Part shown: positions 9,923 through 19,368 of the stretch, one piece after another
Layout of the letters: each line of letters begins with the position of its first letter
Position numbering within the stretch: position 1 is the stretch's first letter
DNA from: an uncultured Lachnospiraceae bacterium
GTDB taxonomy: Bacteria > Bacillota > Clostridia > Lachnospirales > Lachnospiraceae
DNA length: 64,000 nt
Assembly (NCBI GenBank): GCA_947631625.1
Contig: CANRMA010000001.1
Span: forward strand, 175,942-239,941
Direction of reading: 5' to 3'
Notes under the pieces: model-generated
Told to the model about the DNA's origin: nothing
Seen by the model: only the letters and a program-made list of their open reading frames with translations
Database searches by the model: none
Position numbers and translations under genes: made by a program

Positions 9923-11412
9923 ACATCTTTTACCTCCTCTTTTTCAGGCTCCTTATACTTTCTTATTACAAAATGCATACAGGTTCCTTCCTGCTCTTTG
10001 CTTGTCGCCCAGATATAACCGCCGTGGTCTTCTATTATCTTCTTCACTATGGAAAGTCCTATCCCGCTGCCGCCCTGCGACGAATTTCTTGAGGCGTCCG
10101 TTCTGTAAAAACGTTCAAAAATATTCGGCAGATCTTTTGCCGCTATCCCTTTTCCGTTGTCCTCTATCTCAACCCTTATCGAATCTACCTCATCCAATAT
10201 ACGGATATCTATCACTCCGTTCTCCTTATCCATATATTTAACGCTGTTCCCTATAATATTATCAATGACTCTCTTAAGCTGCTCCGGGTCAGCTATGATC
10301 TGCGTGTCCGGCGAAACCAGATCTTCATAATTAAGCTTAATATTCTTAGACTCCAGATCCAGTCCGACATCTTCAACACAGTCGCTGAAATATTCGGCTA
10401 CGTTAATACGATGAAAATTATACGGTATCCTGTTATTGTCAATTCTGGAATAAAGCGTAAGCTCATTGATGAGCCTATCCATATCATTAGCCTTATTATA
10501 GATAGTCTTGATATACTTATCCATTTTCTCAGGAGTATCGGCCACACCGTCCATAATTCCTTCGACATAACCTTTTACTGCAGTAATAGGGGTTTTTAAA
10601 TCATGCGAAATATTACTTATAAGCTCCCTGTTCTGCTTCTCATGCTCTATCTTTTCATCAATGGACTCTTTTAAGCGAAGCCTCATATCCTCATAATTTC
10701 TGTAAAGCTCTCCGATCTCACCCTTGCCGTCGCTTGAAAGACGATATTCAAAATTACCCTCCGCTATATTCTGCATAGCCTTGTTTAACTCGTCGATCGG
10801 TATAAAAACGCCTTTCTGTATCCACTGTGTAAGTATGATGCTTGTAATTATCAGTATCAAAATAACTGCCAACATCATATCCCAAAGCATCTTCTTGGAT
10901 ATAAGCGAACTTACTTTGGTAACTATGAAAAAACTGCCTTCCGACCCGTCAACAAAATTAAAATCAAGCTGCTTAACCAGTTTCTTCAGATCATTGTAAT
11001 AATAGCCCCGCTTGGAACCGGATACATCGCTTCTGTATTCCGGAAGCTGAGTAAATATCTTCTTCGCCGCTTCCGGATTTCCGGCATAGTAGATCTTATC
11101 ATTTTTTCTTATTATGATATAAGAAGAATTACCTGCCAGATTACTGTTTATCTCTTCCAGATAATCAGCATCCTCTATGATCGCCGGATTGATGCGAAGC
11201 TGCTCTTTTACTTCCGTAATGATATCTTCGGTAATCTCATTGTAAGTCTCCAACGTATAGGTAAAAGAAGCATAATCCTTGCCGGAAATCTCAAATTCCT
11301 GCTCCGAATTGACCATATAGATCCCTATTCCCATAAAAGTCGCGGCCATAAGCAGTAAAGGCACTATAATGATCATAATAGACGTAATAAGTAAACGTGT
11401 TCTAAATTTCAA
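9919..11412 (-). CDS. sensor histidine kinase (HAMP, HisKA, HATPase)
   Basis: NISHDLKTPITAVKGYVEGIMDG H-box, DNGKGIAAKDLPNIFERFYRTDASR, GGSGIGLSIVKKIIEDHGG; overlaps response regulator by 4 nt (ATGA). Confidence 0.93.
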   Translation of the reverse strand: MKFRTRLLITSIMIIIVPLLLMAATFMGIGIYMVNSEQEFEISGKDYASFTYTLETYNEITEDIITEVKEQLRINPAIIEDADYLEEINSNLAGNSSYIIIRKNDKIYYAGNPEAAKKIFTQLPEYRSDVSGSKRGYYYNDLKKLVKQLDFNFVDGSEGSFFIVTKVSSLISKKMLWDMMLAVILILIITSIILTQWIQKGVFIPIDELNKAMQNIAEGNFEYRLSSDGKGEIGELYRNYEDMRLRLKESIDEKIEHEKQNRELISNISHDLKTPITAVKGYVEGIMDGVADTPEKMDKYIKTIYNKANDMDRLINELTLYSRIDNNRIPYNFHRINVAEYFSDCVEDVGLDLESKNIKLNYEDLVSPDTQIIADPEQLKRVIDNIIGNSVKYMDKENGVIDIRILDEVDSIRVEIEDNGKGIAAKDLPNIFERFYRTDASRNSSQGGSGIGLSIVKKIIEDHGGYIWATSKEQEGTCMHFVIRKYKEPEKEEVKDV

Positions 11413-11603
11413 AACTTCATCTCCCTGCCTGATATCCGCTCACCGCCGATATTCATCCTGACAGTTTTTAATGGTATCATAATTAATATACCACAAAATA
11501 GGAAAATAAAAATAAACCTATTCATATAATCTTATTAAAAATTTGTAAATTTTCTTTTTGAAGACCTTTAAATATTGACAATTCTATTTATTCTGATATA
11601 CTA

Positions 11604-11626
11604 AAATCAGTAATCATTACTGATTT
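11604..11626. promoter_or_regulatory. perfect 23-bp palindrome, candidate PerR/Fur operator
   Basis: aaatcagtaat-c-attactgattt, just upstream of a Fur/PerR-family gene. Confidence 0.65.
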
Positions 11627-11638
11627 GGGGTGATCAAT

Positions 11639-12031
11639 GTGGCGATTAAATACAGCAGACAGCGACAGGAAATTAAAAATTTTTTAATGACAAGAAAAGA
11701 TCATCCTACCGCAGATGTCGTATATATGAATGTGAGGCAGCAATTCCCTAATATCAGCCTTGGCACAGTATACAGAAATCTGACGCTTCTGGCGGATATG
11801 GGTGAAATTACAAGACTGCGTCTTGGCGACGGCGTGGATCATTTTGATGCGGACACTTCCCCGCACTATCACTTCATCTGTTCAAAATGCGGTCAGGTAA
11901 TAGATCTGAAAATGAATAACATTGACAGTATAGTCGATATAGCAGGCATGGATTTCAATGGTGAGATCCAGGGCCATATCACTTATTTTTACGGTATATG
12001 CGGCGACTGCCGTGAAACCGTAACCCAATAA
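11639..12031 (+). CDS. perR: Fur/PerR-family transcriptional repressor (GTG start likely)
   Basis: RQEIKNFLMTRKDHPTADVVYMNVRQQFPNISLGTVYRNLTLLADMGEI; HYHFICSKCGQVIDL; CGDC zinc site; followed by rubrerythrin. Confidence 0.85.
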   Translation: MAIKYSRQRQEIKNFLMTRKDHPTADVVYMNVRQQFPNISLGTVYRNLTLLADMGEITRLRLGDGVDHFDADTSPHYHFICSKCGQVIDLKMNNIDSIVDIAGMDFNGEIQGHITYFYGICGDCRETVTQ

Positions 12032-12104
12032 TGAACTTAAGATGTTACCCTATGCTTTACGCAAAACATCTTAAAATATAACATAATTAAAGGAGAATTT
12101 AACT

Positions 12105-12644
12105 ATGAAGTATGTATGTCAGGTATGCGGTTATGTACATGAAGGAGATTCCGCTCCGGAGAAATGTCCGCAGTGTAACGCTCCGGCTTCCAAATTCACG
12201 GCTCAGAGCGAAGAAAGAACATGGGCTGCAGAACATGTAGTCGGCGTTGCCCAGGGCGTAAGCGAAGATATCCTTGCCGATTTAAGAGCAAACTTCACCG
12301 GCGAATGTACGGAAGTAGGCATGTACCTTGCAATGGCAAGAGTTGCCCACAGAGAAGGATACCCGGAAATCGGTTTATATTGGGAAAAGGCTGCATGGGA
12401 AGAGGCAGAACACGCTGCTAAATTTGCAGAACTTCTCGGAGAAGTTGTAACGGATTCCACCAAGAAAAATCTTGAGATGAGAGTAGAAGCTGAAAACGGC
12501 GCAACCGCAGGTAAATTCGACCTTGCAAAACGCGCTAAAGCCGCCAACCTTGACGCTATCCATGATACCGTTCATGAAATGGCGAGAGACGAGGCAAGAC
12601 ACGGCAAGGCGTTTGAGGGACTGCTCAAGAGATACTTTGGTTAA
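12105..12644 (+). CDS. reverse rubrerythrin-type protein (N-terminal rubredoxin-like, C-terminal ferritin-like)
   Basis: [27 protein letters not shown] precedes ferritin-like ExxH helices ([29 protein letters not shown]). Confidence 0.93.
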   Translation: MKYVCQVCGYVHEGDSAPEKCPQCNAPASKFTAQSEERTWAAEHVVGVAQGVSEDILADLRANFTGECTEVGMYLAMARVAHREGYPEIGLYWEKAAWEEAEHAAKFAELLGEVVTDSTKKNLEMRVEAENGATAGKFDLAKRAKAANLDAIHDTVHEMARDEARHGKAFEGLLKRYFG

Positions 12645-12653
12645 AAACCCTGC

Positions 12654-12688
12654 AGTCGCCGCCACCCGTAAAACGGATGGCGGCGACT
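12654..12688. terminator. hairpin between convergent rubrerythrin and surface-protein genes
   Basis: agtcgccgcca ... tggcggcgact, 11-bp perfect stem. Confidence 0.7.
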
Positions 12689-12698
12689 TAGTTATAAA

Positions 12699-15600
12699 TT
12701 ACTTAACTTTAAGCCTTTTGGTAATTGTATTCTTTGCAGGTTTTGTGGAGGGATCTATATTCTTACCGTTTTCAACATAGGTAAAGGTTAATGTATAAGT
12801 ATCTTTCTTAACTATTTCATCAACATCTTCCCCATTGCTGTTCTTTACACTTAATGTGTAATCTGCATATTCATTATTATCTTGTTCTTTATATTCCTTT
12901 AATATGTTCTTTCCGATCTTTGCTGCAATCTTATTACTTGCTTTTAACTCTGCAAGCAAATCCGAACCGGTAGCTTTCACGGAAGACGGGCAGACGATTT
13001 TTACTTTATCAAAAGTTGTCTTAGTAATTTCAAATGTCTTTGGATCTTTGTTTACGTTAGCTGTATCAAGATTATAATTATTTCCTTTAATAGTAACTAA
13101 ATATGTTCCTGCTTCTTTAGGAAGGTCTTCTTTATAGTCTGATTCGGTTACTTCCTGACCATCTGCTGTTTTAACCTTCTTATACAACAAAACATAGTCG
13201 CTGCCTGCTTTTAATGTTTTCTTTCCTACTTTGACTTTAGTCTTAGGCTGCTGACCTGCGCCGTTATATTTAGCTGACGGCGTACAAGAAATGAACTGAA
13301 GCTCACCCTCCGGAGCAGCGATTTTGTTAATATTAAAAGTCTTTTCAACGGTTCCTGCAAAATTACCGGTACCGGTAATCTTGACCGTGGCAGTTCCTGC
13401 ATTCTTATTATTCACATAAGTAACTTTATATTTTACTTTTACGGCATTACCGGCGCTGGTTTTAGATACTTTAGGTTTGATCGCCTTTCCTGTATAAGAA
13501 TAACCGCCATCTTGTATATCACATGAGAACCAGTCTTCTTGTAAAGAATACTTTACATTTATCGTATAAGACGCGCTCTTTCCTCCGAACTTAACGGTAA
13601 TTTTACTCTTACCAATACTATACGGTAGTAATGAAAATTTAATAGTATTACCTTCCACTATGGGATCAGAGACAGCTACCACCGATGTTTTAGGCAATGT
13701 AATGGTAGGACTGACACCCGCATACTTCTGAAGCTCTTCCGCATTGATATCCGGATCACCTTGATTTACAGAGATCGTAATATCAAAGGAATTATAATTA
13801 ATTTTTTCGTCTTCCGTCAAATATTTATAATTATTATCAAGTTCTGCTTTCGTGTAATCTTTTGTCTCTGTATAAGATGTCTTCCCGTTTGAGAATACAA
13901 GTTTGCTGACCTTATAGTTACTTACGCGAACACTGATATTACAGGAAGAACCATTCCTTAACTTTGCCTTAATTGTGACATTTCCGGGATTCTTGCCTGC
14001 TGTCAACTGACCGTCTTTATCTACCGCAACTATGTTAGAATCGCTGCTACTCCATTCTGTTACCATCTTACTATAATAAGAATCTTTAACTGACATACTA
14101 TACTTCTGCTTAGGTTTTAAGATAATAGCCGAACCTTCCGGAATTGGATAATCGGTTGTGGAAAGTTTTTCGAACTTAAATTTCTTTCCCTCATTAAAAC
14201 GCTTCCCTGTAGCCATATGCATACCGTCATCACTTTTTAGCAGCCACATCTTATTTGATTTGTTTTCGGAATCGTTCCATGTAGAATCCAATAAATACCA
14301 CTTATTATCCGGCATCTGTACATAATTCCATGCATGACCACCAACTCCATCGCCTGTATCGGCATCTCCGACAACATACAGATTTTTTATACCAGCCCTA
14401 TCCAACAAACGCGTCATTGCCAGTGCATAACTTTCGCATACACCGTATCCTTTTAATAAAATACCATATGCGCTATGACAATAAAAGTACGTATCAGTGT
14501 CCATTTTGTTTGAGTCAGTTCCATCCCAGTTATATTCATTGTTTTCACATATCCAGTTATCGAAATATTCAATTATGCCATAAGTAGGATTAGCAGGATA
14601 ATTAGCTACTGCATAAGATACTGCCGCATCTACAAGTGATTGTACCTTCTGGTCTGCCTGTGTTTCCAAACCGGATTGATAATATGGAGATTTTGCCAAA
14701 TATGTTTCATATGTTCCATTACCGTTTTTATATTCCATATGTGCTTGAAGCGGTTGAGGATAACATCCTAAATCCATCCAGTTAAAACTGTTAGGATATG
14801 AATCTACCAATGCCGATATTGAATTGACCAACGCATTCTCCCACGCTGTTCCATAGATAAGCATCTTCGATGGAAATATATAACCCACATATTCATCTGT
14901 AGATGTATCTGCTGCCTTCTCGTCAACCCATATTTTTTCCCCGGCTTCATAAAATACTTGTTCTTTACTGCTTAACTGTTTCTTAAAATAATTTTGATTT
15001 GAGTGAAGAGTATCCAGTTCATTTAATGAAATTTCCCTTGCATCTGCCGCTGCAGTATATGACTCAGCCAACTCAACATTTTCCGAAACAAAACCATTCT
15101 CTTCAACTACTTCTTCAAATTTATCGGATACTTCCGTTTCTCCGAATCCCTCTGTATCTGAAACATCATCGGACTCTGCGCCCTTATCATCTGAATCAGC
15201 ATTATTGCCAGAAGCCGAAATAGCCCCCCCCTCTGTTTCTGAATCACTGTCTGCATCGTTCTTATTTCCCACTTCGACATCAGTATCGTTACTTTGTTTA
15301 TCTTCTTCATCGGAATCTGTTACAGTGCCCTCTTTGTCTCCTGTGTTGGCATCAGAATCAGTACCTTCTTTGTCCTCTGCATCAGCATCTGTTCCAATAC
15401 TTTCTTTATCCTCTGCATTAGTATCTGTTCCGATACTTTCTTTATTCCCGGTATTGGCATCATTTTCGATACCAACCTTGTTTTCTGTATCTGTTTCGTT
15501 CACATCTGAACCGTCTTTGATCTCAGAATCTTTTTCTGTCTCAGAAGTGTCTTCCTGTTCATCTGCTTCAACGGTTTCCTCTTTATCAATGCTTACTTCT

Positions 15601-16283
15601 GACTGTGTATCAGCTGTAAAAAGATTTTTAACAGGTATTGATATATCCATTCCCAACGCGCCGTTTTCATCAAGTGAAATGACTATATTGTGAACATCGT
15701 CACCATTTTCCTTCCACTCAATAACTGACTCACACATATCTTTGTATACATCTTTAGCATCATCCGGCAGGCTGTTATATGCCCTCATAGACAGATATGC
15801 TACATCATCATATTGAACTCCGTTTGAACCTACTACTTTAACGTCTGCGCTAAATGTGTCCGATAATTCCTGAGATTCTTCAACTGCTACAGCCGTTGTT
15901 TCTTCTTCCGTAATGGCTTCAACAGTAGTTTCTTCTGCTTCGGACTTTTCGGCTGCAGGCTCTTTAACTGCATTTTCTTCAAGATCGGTCTCTTCTGATT
16001 CGGATTTTTCAGCTGTATCCTCTTCCGAACCGACCTCTTCCGGCTCAGCCCCTTCATTTACATTACCATTTTCGGAGACAGCTTCATCAACATCTTTCCC
16101 CTCCGCTTCCGGTTCCAGAACTGACTGCTCCGAATCATTAAAATCAACTGGCGAAAATTCGTTTTCAACTGTCACTTCTTCATTTTCTGCCGCCGTAACC
16201 GGCACTGCCGGAAACGAAGTGACCGTCATAGCTGCAGCCAATAGTATCGGAAATACCCTTCTCTTCATTTTTTTAAACTTCAT
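12699..16283 (-). CDS. secreted surface protein with transglutaminase-like domain, BIG2/Ig-like repeats and acidic N-terminal repeats
   Basis: Signal peptide MKFKKMKRRVFPILLAAAMTVTSFPAVPVTAAE; transglutaminase core GVCESYALAMTRLLDRAGIKNLYVVGDAD...GGHAWNYVQMPDNKWYLLDSTWND; YTGKAIKPKVSKTSAGNAVKVKYKVTYVNNKNAGTATVKITGTGNFAG repeat. Confidence 0.88.
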   Translation of the reverse strand: MKFKKMKRRVFPILLAAAMTVTSFPAVPVTAAENEEVTVENEFSPVDFNDSEQSVLEPEAEGKDVDEAVSENGNVNEGAEPEEVGSEEDTAEKSESEETDLEENAVKEPAAEKSEAEETTVEAITEEETTAVAVEESQELSDTFSADVKVVGSNGVQYDDVAYLSMRAYNSLPDDAKDVYKDMCESVIEWKENGDDVHNIVISLDENGALGMDISIPVKNLFTADTQSEVSIDKEETVEADEQEDTSETEKDSEIKDGSDVNETDTENKVGIENDANTGNKESIGTDTNAEDKESIGTDADAEDKEGTDSDANTGDKEGTVTDSDEEDKQSNDTDVEVGNKNDADSDSETEGGAISASGNNADSDDKGAESDDVSDTEGFGETEVSDKFEEVVEENGFVSENVELAESYTAAADAREISLNELDTLHSNQNYFKKQLSSKEQVFYEAGEKIWVDEKAADTSTDEYVGYIFPSKMLIYGTAWENALVNSISALVDSYPNSFNWMDLGCYPQPLQAHMEYKNGNGTYETYLAKSPYYQSGLETQADQKVQSLVDAAVSYAVANYPANPTYGIIEYFDNWICENNEYNWDGTDSNKMDTDTYFYCHSAYGILLKGYGVCESYALAMTRLLDRAGIKNLYVVGDADTGDGVGGHAWNYVQMPDNKWYLLDSTWNDSENKSNKMWLLKSDDGMHMATGKRFNEGKKFKFEKLSTTDYPIPEGSAIILKPKQKYSMSVKDSYYSKMVTEWSSSDSNIVAVDKDGQLTAGKNPGNVTIKAKLRNGSSCNISVRVSNYKVSKLVFSNGKTSYTETKDYTKAELDNNYKYLTEDEKINYNSFDITISVNQGDPDINAEELQKYAGVSPTITLPKTSVVAVSDPIVEGNTIKFSLLPYSIGKSKITVKFGGKSASYTINVKYSLQEDWFSCDIQDGGYSYTGKAIKPKVSKTSAGNAVKVKYKVTYVNNKNAGTATVKITGTGNFAGTVEKTFNINKIAAPEGELQFISCTPSAKYNGAGQQPKTKVKVGKKTLKAGSDYVLLYKKVKTADGQEVTESDYKEDLPKEAGTYLVTIKGNNYNLDTANVNKDPKTFEITKTTFDKVKIVCPSSVKATGSDLLAELKASNKIAAKIGKNILKEYKEQDNNEYADYTLSVKNSNGEDVDEIVKKDTYTLTFTYVENGKNIDPSTKPAKNTITKRLKVK

Positions 16284-16302
16284 TTTTATCTCTCCTTTTC
16301 TA

Positions 16303-16311
16303 CCCCCCCCC
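16303..16311 (-). repeat. homopolymer G9 (C9 on + strand) directly upstream of RBS of the surface protein
   Basis: tctaCCCCCCCCCggtaat; SD aggag at about 16293-16297, ATG at 16283. Confidence 0.95.
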
Positions 16312-16537
16312 GGTAATATTCGCGATACATCGCTTTAGGGAAGCTAATTTTAATTCTATCAAAAATAATGGGATTGTAAATAGAATATTAAGAAAATAAA
16401 TAGATAAAAATTTAAAACTATTACGATATAACAGATATTGAATGGTCTTTTATAATATAGTATATTTAGTATATCATATATAATAAAGGTTTTACAAAAT
16501 AAAATATGGTCTAACAGACAAGGAGACGCATCAAAAT

Positions 16538-16954
16538 ATGAAAAAATTTTTATCAGTATTAATTTTATTTGTCCCTGTTTTACTTTGCGGCTGCGCCGGT
16601 TCAGACAATCCAAATGAAGACGGTATACATGAATCTTTTACAACTTCTATCAAACCTGCCAGCCCCATTACAACGCCCACCCATGAAGAAACGGCAGAAA
16701 ACGCGGCGTCGCTGCTAGGCTCCGCGCAGGACTCTTTTAACCGCATGAACGAAGCCGCGCACAATGAAAATGCCCCGGAAAAGGGCGTCAAAGCTGCGGA
16801 CGCAGTGGCCGAAAAATATAAAGACCGTCTTGAAGAACTTGCCGAAACGGATTTTTCAGCATGTTCGGACGAAGAACTTTCGGACATCATGCAGGAAATA
16901 AGCAATATTATTACCGCAATAAGAGAAGCCAGGGATTTAATCAATAACATATAA
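16538..16954 (+). CDS. small lipoprotein, unknown function
   Basis: Signal peptide with lipobox MKKFLSVLILFVPVLLCGC; SD caaggag upstream. Confidence 0.7.
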   Translation: MKKFLSVLILFVPVLLCGCAGSDNPNEDGIHESFTTSIKPASPITTPTHEETAENAASLLGSAQDSFNRMNEAAHNENAPEKGVKAADAVAEKYKDRLEELAETDFSACSDEELSDIMQEISNIITAIREARDLINNI

Positions 16955-17038
16955 TATGCTGTACGCAACTCAATGTTAATGTCAAGAATAAATGCCACAA
17001 TAGTATAGATATGGTAGATTGGTTGGACAAAGAGAAAT

Positions 17039-17857
17039 TTATCTTATATAACCATTTTTCCTTGCATAATCTCCAATGATAAAAGCGACTGCTATAATAA
17101 ACAGAATAAATACAGATAATATATCCCAAATATCAATTACAGGCTCTCCAATCATTTTTGACAATGTACTGTTTATCAAAAATGTAAATGGGATTGCAAA
17201 CAAGAATGTAATTCCTGTTGCCAATAGTTTTCGCTCTTTAAGTCGATAATACATAATATAAATTATCCACAAAAATACAAGTGAAATAATCGACATAATC
17301 GCACCAATGTGAAATACTTCATTGACTTTTATCAAAATACTTAATATGTACATAAATGGTACAATAAGAATACTAATAGCGATCATTGCTACCAACACAC
17401 CCTTCTTTCCCAACAATATAACCGGAAAAGATGCTATCCATGTAATCAAGACAGAGCTAAGCACAATAAGTGACCATGTCAGGGTTCCCGAAATAGCAAT
17501 ATCACATATACAACATACCATAATACCAATAACCATAGCGATTGTGTATATTGTTGATATTATGGCGTTCTTGTTCATATTATTCTCATCTTTTCTTTTT
17601 AATTCGATGAGGTTTTCATTTACTTTTTCTTCATAATTATTCATTTCTATCCTCTCCCCGGTTAATAGTTCGTTGACAGTAACATCTAAAATATTGCAAA
17701 GTTCCAACATAATAGATGAATCGGGCATACTTTTTCCCGTTTCCCATTTAGAAACAGCTCTGTCGGTAATGTTTAACTTTTCTGCTAATTGAGCTTGCGT
17801 CAATCCTTTTTCTTTTCTGCAACCAGCAATAAACTTTCCTGTGTCAATTTGATTCAT
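17039..17857 (-). CDS. XRE-family HTH regulator with C-terminal membrane domain
   Basis: MNQIDTGKFIAGCRKEKGLTQAQLAEKLNITDRAVSKWETGKSMPDSSIMLELCNILDVTVNELLTGE followed by TM helices. Confidence 0.9.
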   Translation of the reverse strand: MNQIDTGKFIAGCRKEKGLTQAQLAEKLNITDRAVSKWETGKSMPDSSIMLELCNILDVTVNELLTGERIEMNNYEEKVNENLIELKRKDENNMNKNAIISTIYTIAMVIGIMVCCICDIAISGTLTWSLIVLSSVLITWIASFPVILLGKKGVLVAMIAISILIVPFMYILSILIKVNEVFHIGAIMSIISLVFLWIIYIMYYRLKERKLLATGITFLFAIPFTFLINSTLSKMIGEPVIDIWDILSVFILFIIAVAFIIGDYARKNGYIR

Positions 17858-17977
17858 TACAATATGCCTCCTTTCATGCTACACTTTACAATATTTATCT
17901 GTTTCTGTACACGAACTGTAAGTAGAATTATCAAACTCAACCATTGGTTGGGAAAGGATAAGTGTCCTTCAAATTAT

Positions 17978-18017
17978 AATTGTCTGGTCATCTTACTCGA
18001 CAAACGACCAGACAATT
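17978..18017. terminator. hairpin immediately after the 18021..18239 ORF
   Basis: aattgtctggtc ... gaccagacaatt, 12-bp perfect arms. Confidence 0.6.
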
Positions 18018-18020
18018 CAA

Positions 18021-18239
18021 TTAAAAATCTGTCAAAAACATTTTTGCAATACGGCTTAATCCAAAGCTATCAGAAACATTTTCAAGACCTAATTTGATTT
18101 CATCTCTGCTGAAGTCATTTTCTTCTTTGTTTTCCAATAATTCTACTGTCGGTGACTCCGTATCAATATGAAATAATAGCTTTAGAATAGCTCGCACCAT
18201 CTCTTTAATGAGCCTCATTACATAATCTTGCTCAAACAC
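18021..18239 (-). CDS. short protein, DUF6483-like (possibly internally deleted)
   Basis: MFEQDYVMRLIKEMVRAILKLLFHIDTESPTVELLENKEENDFSRDEIKLGLENVSDSFGLSRIAKMFLTDF; family assignment from memory only. Confidence 0.45.
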   Translation of the reverse strand: MFEQDYVMRLIKEMVRAILKLLFHIDTESPTVELLENKEENDFSRDEIKLGLENVSDSFGLSRIAKMFLTDF

Positions 18240-18649
18240 AATATTTCTCCTTTAATTTCAAGGTTTCTATTCCCTATAAAATTAATTTATCAGGATTTAC
18301 CAAATCACCAAATCCCGATTTATTTCTTTGATATTATATCATACCACAAGCGATTCTACAATCAACTGGTAAAGGCGCATAAAACCGGGAAAGTTCAAAA
18401 TATGCCCCATAATTTGATGACATTGGTATGCAACTTTAGATTTTTTTCATTTTTTCTTAATATTTCCATAATTGACCGTCTGTTATAGATGTTGTATAAC
18501 AAGTATAGACAAAGGGAACGGAAATAAATCTTCTTATCCGGACATATACAAAGGACATTTTAAAAGTTACAATAATTTTTGTCTGAGATGAAAAATTTTA
18601 ACTGTTTCCGGTAATAATAAATAAACAATATTAAGAAGGAGTGATTTTT

Positions 18650-19102
18650 ATGTTAAGACCTGCAATTTTTGACAACCGTAATTATAAACCTATGTATTTT
18701 GATGATGCTTTTGATAAAATGTTTGATGATGCTTTCAAGAATTTCTGGGGCGATAATGAACTGGAACGTCATGACGCTTTCAGAACAGATGTTATTGAAA
18801 GGGATGACAGCTATCTTTTAGAGGCCGAACTTCCGGGCTTTAATAAGGAAGATATCAATATTGATCTGAAAAACGATCTGCTCACGATTTCCGCGTCTCA
18901 CAAGGAGGAAAACGAAGAAAAAGACAAGCATAAATATATACGCAAGGAACGGTATTACAGTTCCTACTCAAGAAGCTTCCGCGTAAATAACGTTGAAGCC
19001 AATGATATAGACGCTTCCTATAATAACGGTATTCTTGAGGTGGTCATTCCCAAGAAGGAGCCGGAGACCAGAGAGTCCGTACAGAGAATCGAAGTTAAAT
19101 AG
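18650..19102 (+). CDS. Hsp20/alpha-crystallin small heat shock protein
   Basis: DVIERDDSYLLEAELPGFNKEDINIDLKNDLLTISASHKEE ... YNNGILEVVIPKKE. Confidence 0.95.
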   Translation: MLRPAIFDNRNYKPMYFDDAFDKMFDDAFKNFWGDNELERHDAFRTDVIERDDSYLLEAELPGFNKEDINIDLKNDLLTISASHKEENEEKDKHKYIRKERYYSSYSRSFRVNNVEANDIDASYNNGILEVVIPKKEPETRESVQRIEVK

Positions 19103-19159
19103 TGTAGGCAGTCGGTTTGTCGATCCGACACTTACAACATTATAGTTAAATATAAATAC

Positions 19160-19200
19160 AACAAAAAAGCGTATGGAACAAAACCATACGCTTTTTTGTT
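19160..19200. terminator. Rho-independent terminator after hsp20
   Basis: aacaaaaaagcgtatgg aacaaaa ccatacgcttttttgtt, 17-bp stem with T tract. Confidence 0.92.
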
Positions 19201-19368
19201 ATATACATTTCCCACCGTTTTCGTCACAGATTTTTCATAAATTTTACACAAACCTTACAAATTTTTAATTTAGAATAAATCCCATGCTGATAGTGCAAAT
19301 AAAAATTCTACTTACTAATGGACGGATTTCTTCATCAAAATTAGGGATTGCTTAAAGGGGGTGAAAGT

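Noticed and set aside
12203-12547. minus-strand ORF antisense to rubrerythrin
   Set aside because: Shadow ORF within a strongly conserved gene.
15205-15693. Ser-rich plus-strand ORF opposite the surface protein
   Set aside because: Reverse reading of the acidic Asp/Glu repeats; no start context or domain.
16531-16998. 155-aa minus-strand ORF
   Set aside because: Antisense to the lipoprotein ORF, which has a signal peptide/lipobox and RBS; the minus translation is Ser/Ala-rich without a domain.
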